This document shows positions 8,291-16,356 of a DNA stretch of 64,000 nt, one piece after another. Source of the DNA: Cysteiniphilum marinum (GTDB taxonomy: Bacteria; Pseudomonadota; Gammaproteobacteria; Francisellales; Francisellaceae); assembly GCF_014857925.1 (NCBI RefSeq), contig NZ_JACYVZ010000008.1, positions 24,567 through 88,566 of the forward strand. Reading direction: 5' to 3'. The position numbers and the translations under genes are program-made. Numbering within the stretch: the first letter of the stretch is position 1; each line of letters opens with the position of its first letter. A model generated the notes under the pieces. The model was not told the DNA's origin. It made no database searches and saw nothing but the letters and a program-made list of their open reading frames with translations.

Positions 8291-11200
8291 ATGAGTACAA
8301 AACACCACGAGAAAAAAATGGAAGAGCAAGTTGTTTTAGATATGTGCGCACCCGAGTGCGGTTGGGTTGAAGGCATTTCAAGTGGCTATAATAAATCTTT
8401 AGCGTTATATACCGAGGATTTACTTGAGTATATTAAAACGACACAACCTGAAGCCTATGAGAAATATCAAAACCGCTTCAAAGACAAGGCGGATGATGAG
8501 ATTAGCAAACTCGTTGCTAAGAAGATTCATGACAAAGGCGCTCTTCAGTATTTTAGGCATGAAATAAAAGCCCATCCAGCAAGATTGAAACTGTGCCAAT
8601 TTAAACCACAGCTACATAATGAAACTTTAGAGCGTAATTATCATGCCAATATTTGTCGCGTGGTTAGACAAGTGTTTTATTCTGAAAACAATAAAAACAG
8701 CATTGATTTGGTGTTATTCGTCAATGGTATTCCTGTGGCAACCATCGAGTTAAAAACCGACTTTACACAAACGGTTGACGATGCGATTGAGCAGTATAAA
8801 TCAGATCGCTTACCCAAAGATCAGCTAACACGCAAAGATGAGCCATTGCTTACTTTCAAGCGTGGTGCGTTAGTACACTTTGCAGTAAGCACCGATGAAG
8901 TCTATATGACGACTAAGCTTCAAGGCAAGGATACCTTTTTATTGCCCTTTAACAAGGGCAATAATGGTGGCAAAGGCAATCCACATAAACCTCAAGGTTT
9001 TGCCACGGAGTATTTATGGCAGGAGGTGTTAAGCAAAGAGAGCTTACTTAATATCTTGGCGAAATTTATGCACCTTCAAGTGGAAGAAAAAACAACGGCC
9101 AAAGGTGTTAAATACAAGAAAGAAACCCTGATTTTCCCGCGCTATCATCAGCTTGATGTGGTCAGAAAATTACTACAAGCCGTACATGTTGAAAAGGTTG
9201 GTCAAAAATATTTAATCCAGCATAGTGCCGGCAGTGGCAAGTCCAATTCCATTGCATGGCTGTCACATCAATTATCATCCTTACACAGTAATGAAGGTAA
9301 GCGTTACTTTGATACCGTGATTGTGATTACTGATCGCACGGTTTTGGATAGTCAGCTACAACAAACGATTAAACAATTTGAACAAGTTGATGGCTTGGTG
9401 GTACCTATTGAGAAAACGTCGGATTTTCAAAGTAAATCCAATCAGCTTGCTACAGCATTAAAAGATGGTGCTGCCATTATTCCTGTGACGATTCAGACCT
9501 TCCCTTTTGTGTTGGAAGAGATACAAAAAACAACTTCATTAAAGGGTAAAAACTTTGCTATTATTGCTGATGAGGCGCATTCGTCGCAATCAGGAAAAAC
9601 AGCGCAAAAAGTAAAAGAAGTATTAAATGCTGAGATGCTTGATGAGGAGATGAGTGCTGAGGATGTGCTAAATGCAACCCTAGAGAGTAAAGGCAAATTA
9701 ACCAATATCAGTTTTTTTGCATTTACTGCCACACCAAAATACAAAACGATGGAGCTTTTTGGACGACCTACAAAACCCAATGAGCCCACAGGCAAGGATA
9801 ACCTGCCACTACCATTTCATGTCTATACAATGCAACAAGCCATTGAAGAGGGCTTTATTCTTGATGTCTTAAAAAACTATACGACCTATGAAACAGCATT
9901 AAAAATCGTCTCCAAAGATGGCGAGCGTAAGGTGGAAACTAGGCAGGCTAAAATCAAGCTTAAGCGTTATACCACATTGCATCCTTATGCGATTGCACAG
10001 AAGATTGATATTATTCTCACGCATTTTGCCAATTCAATTAAGCCATTGTTGAACTATCAAGCCAAGGCGATGGTGGTAACTTCCTCACGCAAGGCAGCAG
10101 TAAGATACAAAATTGAATTTGATCGCTTTTTAGAAAAAAATAAAGGCAATCCACTTTTTGATAATGTTGCGGCAATGGTTGCCTTCTCTGGTAAGGTTAA
10201 TGATGATCATGAAGGGGAAGAAAAGGAATATACTGAGCTTAATATGAATCCTAGGTTAAAGGGGCGCGATATGCGTGACGCCTTTGATAGCGATGATTAT
10301 CAAGTTATGCTTGTTGCTAATAAATTTCAAATAGGCTTTGATCAACCAAAGCTGTGCGCCATGTATGTTGATAAGAAATTAAGTGGTGTGGATGCCGTGC
10401 AAACATTATCACGTTTAAATCGCACCTACACCGGCAAAGATCATGTTTTTATTTTGGATTTTGTCAATAAAGCCGAAGATATCAAAGAGGCGTTTGAACC
10501 ATATTATAAGACGGAAGAAATTACGAATGTAACGGATGAAAATTTGGTTTACGAACTTTATGAAAAGCTCGATGAATATGGCATATTTACACCATCTGAA
10601 ATAGAGGCTTACTCTCAAGCATTTTATCAGAATAAAAATCTTCAAAACCTAATGAGTGCTGCTATTAAGCCTGCAGCAGATAGGTTTAAAGGTCGCTATA
10701 GACAGGCTGTTGAGGCAATCAAGCGTGCCCAACTTGAGCTAGATCGCGCCAAGGATGCTAATGATGAGATTGCGATTAAAAATACAAGCTCTGAGCTCAA
10801 AGAAGTATCAGAAGCCAAAAATTACTTAGATGTTTTTAAAAAGTCCTTATCAACCTTTATCAGAATGTATGACTTCTTGTCTCAGGTGCATGATTATAAT
10901 GATGTCGAGTTAGAAAAATTCTCAAGCTATGCGCGAGGTTTGTTGCCAAACCTGCATACCACTGAGTTAGCCCCTCAAGTCGATATTGGTGATGTGGTGC
11001 TGACTAACTACAAGTTGACAAAGCAGGCAACTCAAAGCATTGACTTAAAAGGTGGCAAGATAGATGCGATCAATCCTGGGCAAGCTAAAGCACGAGACCA
11101 AAAAACTGAAGTGTTCAGCAAAATTGTTGATCAATTCAATGCGTCATTTTCAGGTGAGTTTAGCAATGAAGATGCTATTAACTTTGTGACGAGTGTCAAA

Positions 11201-11446
11201 GATAAAGTGAAAAAAGATGAAAAAACCATGGCGCAGATTTATGCAAATGACAAACAGCGTGCGTTGGAAGGAAGTTTGCCACAATCAGTAGAAAGCGCTG
11301 TTGTAGATAGCTTACGTACGCATACGGATTTAAGCATGCAAGCGCTAGGACAAAAAGAAAAAATGGCATTAATTACATCAATGATTGCGGATATGATCTA
11401 CGCAGAAAAGGCAGACCGTGCACTTGTAACTAAATGCAGAGAGTAA
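8291..11446 (+). CDS. hsdR: Type I restriction-modification system endonuclease/translocase subunit (R)
   Basis: ATP-dependent translocase and nuclease of the type I complex. The 1051-residue protein has an N-terminal nuclease domain with the PD-(D/E)XK element IPVATIELKTD (E153, K155), a superfamily 2 motor with Walker A HSAGSGKS (to S318), DEAH (427-430), the SFFAFTATP motif III and the QTLSRLNR motif VI, then a long helical C-terminus that contacts the methylase. Length is in the normal range. A GAAGAGG-type ribosome-binding site precedes ATG 8291. All motifs look intact, so the system could be active provided HsdM and HsdS are. Confidence 0.94.
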   Translation: MSTKHHEKKMEEQVVLDMCAPECGWVEGISSGYNKSLALYTEDLLEYIKTTQPEAYEKYQNRFKDKADDEISKLVAKKIHDKGALQYFRHEIKAHPARLKLCQFKPQLHNETLERNYHANICRVVRQVFYSENNKNSIDLVLFVNGIPVATIELKTDFTQTVDDAIEQYKSDRLPKDQLTRKDEPLLTFKRGALVHFAVSTDEVYMTTKLQGKDTFLLPFNKGNNGGKGNPHKPQGFATEYLWQEVLSKESLLNILAKFMHLQVEEKTTAKGVKYKKETLIFPRYHQLDVVRKLLQAVHVEKVGQKYLIQHSAGSGKSNSIAWLSHQLSSLHSNEGKRYFDTVIVITDRTVLDSQLQQTIKQFEQVDGLVVPIEKTSDFQSKSNQLATALKDGAAIIPVTIQTFPFVLEEIQKTTSLKGKNFAIIADEAHSSQSGKTAQKVKEVLNAEMLDEEMSAEDVLNATLESKGKLTNISFFAFTATPKYKTMELFGRPTKPNEPTGKDNLPLPFHVYTMQQAIEEGFILDVLKNYTTYETALKIVSKDGERKVETRQAKIKLKRYTTLHPYAIAQKIDIILTHFANSIKPLLNYQAKAMVVTSSRKAAVRYKIEFDRFLEKNKGNPLFDNVAAMVAFSGKVNDDHEGEEKEYTELNMNPRLKGRDMRDAFDSDDYQVMLVANKFQIGFDQPKLCAMYVDKKLSGVDAVQTLSRLNRTYTGKDHVFILDFVNKAEDIKEAFEPYYKTEEITNVTDENLVYELYEKLDEYGIFTPSEIEAYSQAFYQNKNLQNLMSAAIKPAADRFKGRYRQAVEAIKRAQLELDRAKDANDEIAIKNTSSELKEVSEAKNYLDVFKKSLSTFIRMYDFLSQVHDYNDVELEKFSSYARGLLPNLHTTELAPQVDIGDVVLTNYKLTKQATQSIDLKGGKIDAINPGQAKARDQKTEVFSKIVDQFNASFSGEFSNEDAINFVTSVKDKVKKDEKTMAQIYANDKQRALEGSLPQSVESAVVDSLRTHTDLSMQALGQKEKMALITSMIADMIYAEKADRALVTKCRE

Positions 11447-11505
11447 AAAGAGAGTAAAAATGCTTTGCGGTCGGTATATGTCCGCATTATTAAAATCAAA
11501 GCAAT

Positions 11506-12444
11506 CTAAGGGTAAACCAATGTGCCAATCATGGCATAATGATCAGACAAATCTGGCATATCTCCTAGACGTTTATTTTTAAGTGCAACGATTTCAACAG
11601 TTGATTGTGTAGCACTTGGGCATATTGCGCCATCGATACAAAGAATGTGATCAAGTGTCGTTCTTTCATCACTGACTGCCATGCTATTGGTTAATTTGTC
11701 ATAGCTAAAGGGTAGTGTGTTTTGAGCAAAAGGCGCGCTTGATTTTAAATGCAGCATATTAAGCAATGTTTGGTAAACGATATTTCCCGTTGTGGGTTCT
11801 GTGGTACTCGAATAGCCGCTATCTGCGTTAAAGTCGCCCATTAAAATCACCTTGTCATTGCTTGTGTAATGTTGATTTGAAATGGCTTCTTGCAAAGCAC
11901 CCATTTGTCTTTTCCAAACATTAAATTCATTATCATCGATAGTGCCGCTAAAGCTTTGTGCATGTAGTGAAATGAAGTTATATACTTGGTGATCTTTTTC
12001 AATAGCAACAAATACTGCCCCTTTGTTAGAAATCCCTTCAAGTCCATAAGAGCGTGGGAAAACAGCATAGTGAGGCTGACCAACAATTGGATATCTGCTG
12101 TAAATAACAACGCCACCATTAAGCAGATTTAGATGCTCTAAACTTGGTTGACCCACGATATTTGTCCGATATTTATAGCCAAAAGCCTTCATGCGTTTAT
12201 CCAAGATATAAAAAGAAATTGGCGCAATTGCTTCTTGTAATGCGACAACATCGATATTGTGTTTGGCAATCTCTTTAGGGATATAATAAGCGCGTTGATA
12301 AGGCTTATTTAAATTCGTGGTTAATGGGGTAGGGATGTTGGGTAATAAGTTCACATTATACGTCATCACTTTGATCTCAGTAGCAAATAGATAAGATGTA
12401 ATTACTAACATCAAAGCACTGATGATTAACTTCCATCGTTTCAT
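11506..12444 (-). CDS. Secreted endonuclease/exonuclease/phosphatase (EEP) family protein, sphingomyelinase C-like
   Basis: A 312-residue protein with an N-terminal signal peptide (MKRWKLIISALMLVITSYLFA). The EEP-fold signatures follow in order: KVMTYNVNLLP, VALQEA, NGGVVIYSRYPI, SLHAQSF, MGDFNADSG, LDHILCIDG and SDHYAMIG, which provide the metal-binding and catalytic Asn, Glu, Asp and His residues. Bacterial secreted members include sphingomyelinases C and DNases; the layout resembles the former but the substrate is not decided. I chose ATG 12444 because it opens the signal peptide and has AAGGAGA just upstream; an in-frame ATG at 12495 would add 17 charged residues. Confidence 0.8.
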   Translation of the reverse strand: MKRWKLIISALMLVITSYLFATEIKVMTYNVNLLPNIPTPLTTNLNKPYQRAYYIPKEIAKHNIDVVALQEAIAPISFYILDKRMKAFGYKYRTNIVGQPSLEHLNLLNGGVVIYSRYPIVGQPHYAVFPRSYGLEGISNKGAVFVAIEKDHQVYNFISLHAQSFSGTIDDNEFNVWKRQMGALQEAISNQHYTSNDKVILMGDFNADSGYSSTTEPTTGNIVYQTLLNMLHLKSSAPFAQNTLPFSYDKLTNSMAVSDERTTLDHILCIDGAICPSATQSTVEIVALKNKRLGDMPDLSDHYAMIGTLVYP

Positions 12445-12621
12445 TGTCTTCTCCTTTAATTTCCTTTTAAGTTGGGGGTGAGCATGTCGCCTCACATGCT
12501 CAAGGACAGTGTAGAAGAAAATGATGTGAAGTACATTAAAGCAGGATGAAAATAGTATTTTTCCCTTAGAATTTTAGGTTTTTACTTTTTTTGCTGTTTT
12601 TATTGTTTTTAACGCTTTTAC

Positions 12622-12650
12622 TTACTTTTGCTCGCTATTGACGTTAAAAT
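12622..12650 (+). promoter_or_regulatory. Probable promoter of glyS
   Basis: TTACTT (12622-12627) and TAAAAT (12645-12650) are spaced by exactly 17 bases, about 40 bases upstream of the glyS start codon. No T-box or other leader structure is evident. Confidence 0.45.
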
Positions 12651-12690
12651 ACAGCCCCATTGCAAGTGATGAAATTAACGAAATTGATTT

Positions 12691-14781
12691 ATGTTGGATA
12701 CTGCTGATTTATTATTTGAGTTAGGCACGGAAGAGCTGCCACCGAAGGCCTTAAAGAACATGGCGCAAAAACTATTAGAAAATGTCAGTAAAGCATTAGA
12801 TGAGTTAGAGATTGGCTACCAATCTAAGCAATTTTATGCCTCACCAAGACGTCTGGCTTTTGTGATAGAACAATTACAAACAACGCAAAAAGATAAATTA
12901 ATCGATAAAGAAGGTCCCTTTATCGATAAAGCATATGATGCAGATGGCAAGCCAACCAAAGCCGCTTTAGGCTTTGCCAAGTCTTGTGGTGTGAGTTTTG
13001 ATAAGCTTACCACCATTGAGCACAGCAAAGGCACACGCCTTTTTTATCAAATAGCACAAAAGGGGCAGCAAACCAAAGAGATCATTGCAGGTATTATTGA
13101 TAACGCTTTGAAGAAATTACCGATTCCTAAAATGATGCGCTGGGGCGATGAGGAATATCAGTTTGTGCGTCCTGTGCATTGGACGGTATTGCTGCTTGCT
13201 GATGAGCTGGTTGATGCTTCCTTTTATGGTTGCAAAACTTCACATATCAGTTATGGTCATCGGTTTCACGCGCCAGATGCAATACATATTAATGATGCCA
13301 GTGACTATGTGGGTAAACTAGAGGCCGCACATGTATTAGTTGATTGGCAAGTGCGTAAAGACAAAGTAGTCACTTCTGCTAAAGCTTTAGCCGAGAAACA
13401 CCACGCCAATGCTGTATTAAATGATAACTTAGTTGAAGAGGTTACAGCCATTGTCGAGTATCCGCATGCTTTATTATGTGATTTTGATCAGGACTTTTTG
13501 CGTGTGCCACAAGAAGCGTTAATATCAGCAATGGAAGAACATCAAAAGTGCTTTGCCTTGGTTGATGACAACAATAAGATGATCAATCATTTTATTACCA
13601 TGAGTAATATCGCGAGTTCCAACCCCCAAACGGTGATTAAAGGTAACAATAAGGTCATGGCAGCACGTTTATCAGATGCTGCATTTTTCTATGATACCGA
13701 TGTTAAAAAGCCGTTAGAAACGTATGTTGAAAAGCTAAAAGTTGTTACATTCCAAAAAGCGCTAGGCTCTGTATTTGATCGCACAGCGCGTATCGCCTTA
13801 TTAGCGCAAGCGATTGCTAAGGTCATTGGTGCAGATGATATGCTTGCGCATCGCGCGGGTTACTTAAGTAAGGCAGATCTCATGACCGATATGGTCTATG
13901 AGTTTACTGATCTACAAGGCATTATTGGTAAATATTATGCCAAAGCACATGGCGAAGATAGTGAAGTATGTCAGGCAATTGAAGAGCAGTATTGGCCAAA
14001 ATACGCAGGGGATGAGCTACCTCAAAGTAAAATAGCACAAGCACTAGCCATTGCTGAGAAAATGGATACTTTAGTTGGCATATTTGGCATTGGACAAAAG
14101 CCAACAGGGGACAAGGATCCATTTGCCTTAAGGCGTGCAGCGATTGGTGTACTACGTATATTAAAAGAGCATCATTTAGCGATCTCATTATCAACCTTGA
14201 TTGAGTTATCGATTAACACCTTCCATGCTGATCAATTAACTGCACAAGCAGATTTAAAGAATAGTTTGAAGCAATTCTTTATTGATCGCTTGAAAGTGAT
14301 CTATAAAGAAGAGGGTGTAGCCGGAGAAATCTTTGAAGCGGTTAAAGCGGTTGATCACGCCGATGTTGCTGATTTTGATGCGCGTATTAATGCCTTACTT
14401 GCCTTTAAGTCGCATATAGCATGTGAGCGCTTAGCACAAAGTAACAAACGTGTTGCCAATATTCTGGCAAAAAATGCCATAAATGATGTGAATGAAGTGA
14501 AAGATGCGTTGAGTATTGATCAAGACTTATTGCAAGAAGCTGCAGAGATTAACCTATTTGACGCATTGCACTTAGTTGAAAGCAAGTTATCTGCGTTAAT
14601 AAGTGACAAAAAATACCAAGAGGCGTTATTGATTTTATCAACACTGGATGAACCGATTGCCGAGTTTTTTGAACACGTTATGGTTATTGCTGAGGATAAA
14701 AAGATTAAAAACAATCGTCTGGCAATCTTACAAAAAATAGCATACTTATTTCGTCAAGTAGCTGATTTATCAGTTTTATAA
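12691..14781 (+). CDS. glyS: Glycyl-tRNA synthetase beta subunit
   Basis: Beta chain of the alpha2beta2 bacterial glycyl-tRNA synthetase, which binds and positions tRNA-Gly. The N-terminus LLFELGTEELPPKAL is the family signature, and KMMRWGDEEYQFVRPVHW and GDKDPFALRRAAIGVLRIL are conserved core segments. The 696-residue length is close to E. coli GlyS (689). The ATG has only a weak ribosome-binding site. In most gammaproteobacteria glyQ lies immediately upstream; here the upstream neighbour is an unrelated gene on the other strand, and glyS has its own promoter, so the alpha subunit must be encoded elsewhere. Confidence 0.96.
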   Translation: MLDTADLLFELGTEELPPKALKNMAQKLLENVSKALDELEIGYQSKQFYASPRRLAFVIEQLQTTQKDKLIDKEGPFIDKAYDADGKPTKAALGFAKSCGVSFDKLTTIEHSKGTRLFYQIAQKGQQTKEIIAGIIDNALKKLPIPKMMRWGDEEYQFVRPVHWTVLLLADELVDASFYGCKTSHISYGHRFHAPDAIHINDASDYVGKLEAAHVLVDWQVRKDKVVTSAKALAEKHHANAVLNDNLVEEVTAIVEYPHALLCDFDQDFLRVPQEALISAMEEHQKCFALVDDNNKMINHFITMSNIASSNPQTVIKGNNKVMAARLSDAAFFYDTDVKKPLETYVEKLKVVTFQKALGSVFDRTARIALLAQAIAKVIGADDMLAHRAGYLSKADLMTDMVYEFTDLQGIIGKYYAKAHGEDSEVCQAIEEQYWPKYAGDELPQSKIAQALAIAEKMDTLVGIFGIGQKPTGDKDPFALRRAAIGVLRILKEHHLAISLSTLIELSINTFHADQLTAQADLKNSLKQFFIDRLKVIYKEEGVAGEIFEAVKAVDHADVADFDARINALLAFKSHIACERLAQSNKRVANILAKNAINDVNEVKDALSIDQDLLQEAAEINLFDALHLVESKLSALISDKKYQEALLILSTLDEPIAEFFEHVMVIAEDKKIKNNRLAILQKIAYLFRQVADLSVL

Positions 14782-14790
14782 CAAAAAATA

Positions 14791-14816
14791 GTAGGGCGTA
14801 TGCTATACGCCCCTAC
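14791..14816. repeat. Imperfect palindrome after glyS
   Basis: GTAGGGCGTAT and ATACGCCCCTAC form an imperfect stem of about 11 pairs with a three-base loop, 10 bases after the glyS stop. It lacks a downstream T-run, so it is a weak candidate for an intrinsic terminator. Nothing else is recognised between it and the choloylglycine-hydrolase-like gene. Confidence 0.5.
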
Positions 14817-14971
14817 ATGTTAAATAGCCTGCGTGAGTTTTCACTTGCGATAAGATAAATTCAAATAGTGTATTTAATTACCTTATATCCCTATAAGCAA
14901 TCGTAATTGTTAAGCAATGATTTATGGTGATAGGATGGCGAATCATTGCTCAATTTAACTTAAGGTGATTT

Positions 14972-16063
14972 ATGTCAATTTCTCGTTACTTAGCTTTCGC
15001 ACTCCCTCTTTTTGGTGTCACTTATGCGCAAGCTTGTACTGATATAAAAGTACAAGCAAAAAATGGCGATGTCGTTATCGGTCGCACTATGGAGTTTGCC
15101 ATTGATACGAAAGATCAGCTGCAGCGCTATTTACAAGGGCAAACATTTCAAACGACTAATCCAGATGGTTCCATATCGATGCAATGGCAAGGTAAATATA
15201 ACTTTGTGGGTATCTATGCGCAAGATGCCAAAGATGCTGTGTTTGATGGTGTTAATGAACATGGGTTAGCTGCAGAAGCCTTATTATTCCCACATTATGC
15301 TGATTATGGACCTAAAGATATATCAGGTAATACTCATCAGAAGTTTGTGAAAATCAATGATTTATTAGTATGGGTTTTGTCACAATATCAAACCGTTCCC
15401 GAAGTTAAAAAGGCTTTATCAACGATTAGAATTTGGGCAGAAAAAGAAGCTGTATTAAAGCATCAAGTACCTGAACTTCATTTTGTTTTTCATGACAAAA
15501 AAGGCAATAGCATCGTTGTTGAGTATGAAAATAATGGTCAATTAAAAGTGTATGACAATAAAGTCAATGTAATGACCAATAGCCCAAGCTATCATTGGCA
15601 TTTGACTAATTTAAAAAACTACTTACATTTATCGCCATACAATCAAAATTCAATAACGTTTAATGGCGAAGAAATCCCATCCATCAGTCAGGGAAATGGC
15701 TTTTTAGGGTTGCCAGGTGACTATACATCACCATCACGCTTTGTGAAACAATTTGCTCTTTTACACACCGCCATCCAGCCGCAAAATACGCGTGAGACAA
15801 TTGTGCTAAGCACACATATTTTGAATAACGTCGACATTCCTAAAGGTGCTATGCGTAACAAGATTGGAAATGATACTGTCTATGGCACTACACTTTGGTC
15901 AGTTATTAAGGACTTAAGTCACAATAATTTATATTTTAGAACGTATGATAGCTTGGGCTATGTTAAGATTGATTTAAATACACTATGGCAAGAAAAAAAT
16001 GGTAAGCCCATTGCCGTTGAGAGTTTAAATTCGTTTGAACATACCCATCGTAAATCATTTTGA
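14972..16063 (+). CDS. Secreted linear amide C-N hydrolase, choloylglycine hydrolase family
   Basis: Ntn-hydrolase family enzyme related to bile salt hydrolases and penicillin V acylases, which cleave amide bonds with an N-terminal cysteine. A signal peptide (residues 1-21, ...GVTYAQA) ends directly before Cys22, so secretion processing would expose the nucleophile. The family Arg lies in GRTMEF (R38), and downstream segments VMTNSPSYHWHLTN and DTVYGTTLWSVI match the usual substrate-site Asn regions. At 363 residues it is the longer Gram-negative type. AAGGTGA lies a suitable distance before the ATG. The natural substrate (acyl-homoserine lactone, N-acyl amino acid or other) cannot be told. 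Confidence 0.87.
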   Translation: MSISRYLAFALPLFGVTYAQACTDIKVQAKNGDVVIGRTMEFAIDTKDQLQRYLQGQTFQTTNPDGSISMQWQGKYNFVGIYAQDAKDAVFDGVNEHGLAAEALLFPHYADYGPKDISGNTHQKFVKINDLLVWVLSQYQTVPEVKKALSTIRIWAEKEAVLKHQVPELHFVFHDKKGNSIVVEYENNGQLKVYDNKVNVMTNSPSYHWHLTNLKNYLHLSPYNQNSITFNGEEIPSISQGNGFLGLPGDYTSPSRFVKQFALLHTAIQPQNTRETIVLSTHILNNVDIPKGAMRNKIGNDTVYGTTLWSVIKDLSHNNLYFRTYDSLGYVKIDLNTLWQEKNGKPIAVESLNSFEHTHRKSF

Positions 16064-16100
16064 GGTGTTAAGTTGCGAAGCAGTTTGTGAAGTTTTTGAC

Positions 16101-16207
16101 AAGTTGGATTGCAGGTAATAGCTAGGACTATTGCCAAAACTCAACTTGGTAAAAACGCGGAAAATGCAAAGCAAGAAATTCTATAAAATGGTTTGCGGTG
16201 GGTATAG
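16101..16207 (+). repeat. Structured intergenic repeat (hairpin plus GCGG motif), copy A
   Basis: AAGTTG (16101-16106) pairs with CAACTT (16142-16147) around an inner stem GGTAATAG/CTATTGCC with loop CTAGGA. The segment 16181-16207 (CTATAAAATGGTTTGCGG...) matches the 3' motif before kdsC. Related hairpins occur at 43710-43750, 23174-23195 and, on the minus strand, 20819-20836. Confidence 0.65.
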
Positions 16208-16224
16208 TTAATGCTTTGTTTATT

Positions 16225-16350
16225 TATAGTAATGAATCAAGAATAAGTTGCATCAGCTAACACCTCTCCCCTTGTGGGATTGCTCGTGCAGCTTAAGCTG
16301 CGCAGGTGAGGGGGATAATTGAAGCTCAACTTATTTTTTCATTATTACTT
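16225..16350. repeat. MITE-like repeat family 2, copy A
   Basis: Terminal inverted repeats AGTAAT...AATAAGTTG (from 16229) and CAACTTATT...ATTACT (to about 16348) bracket a core holding the palindrome GCAGCTTAAGCTGC. The same core and ends recur at 55041-55169. It carries no coding sequence. It fills most of the gap between the choloylglycine-hydrolase-like gene and the end of mfd. Confidence 0.7.
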
Positions 16351-16356
16351 AGGTAC

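Noticed and set aside
14791..14816. Palindrome after glyS as an intrinsic terminator
   Set aside because: The stem is good but no T-run follows, so I list it only as a palindrome.
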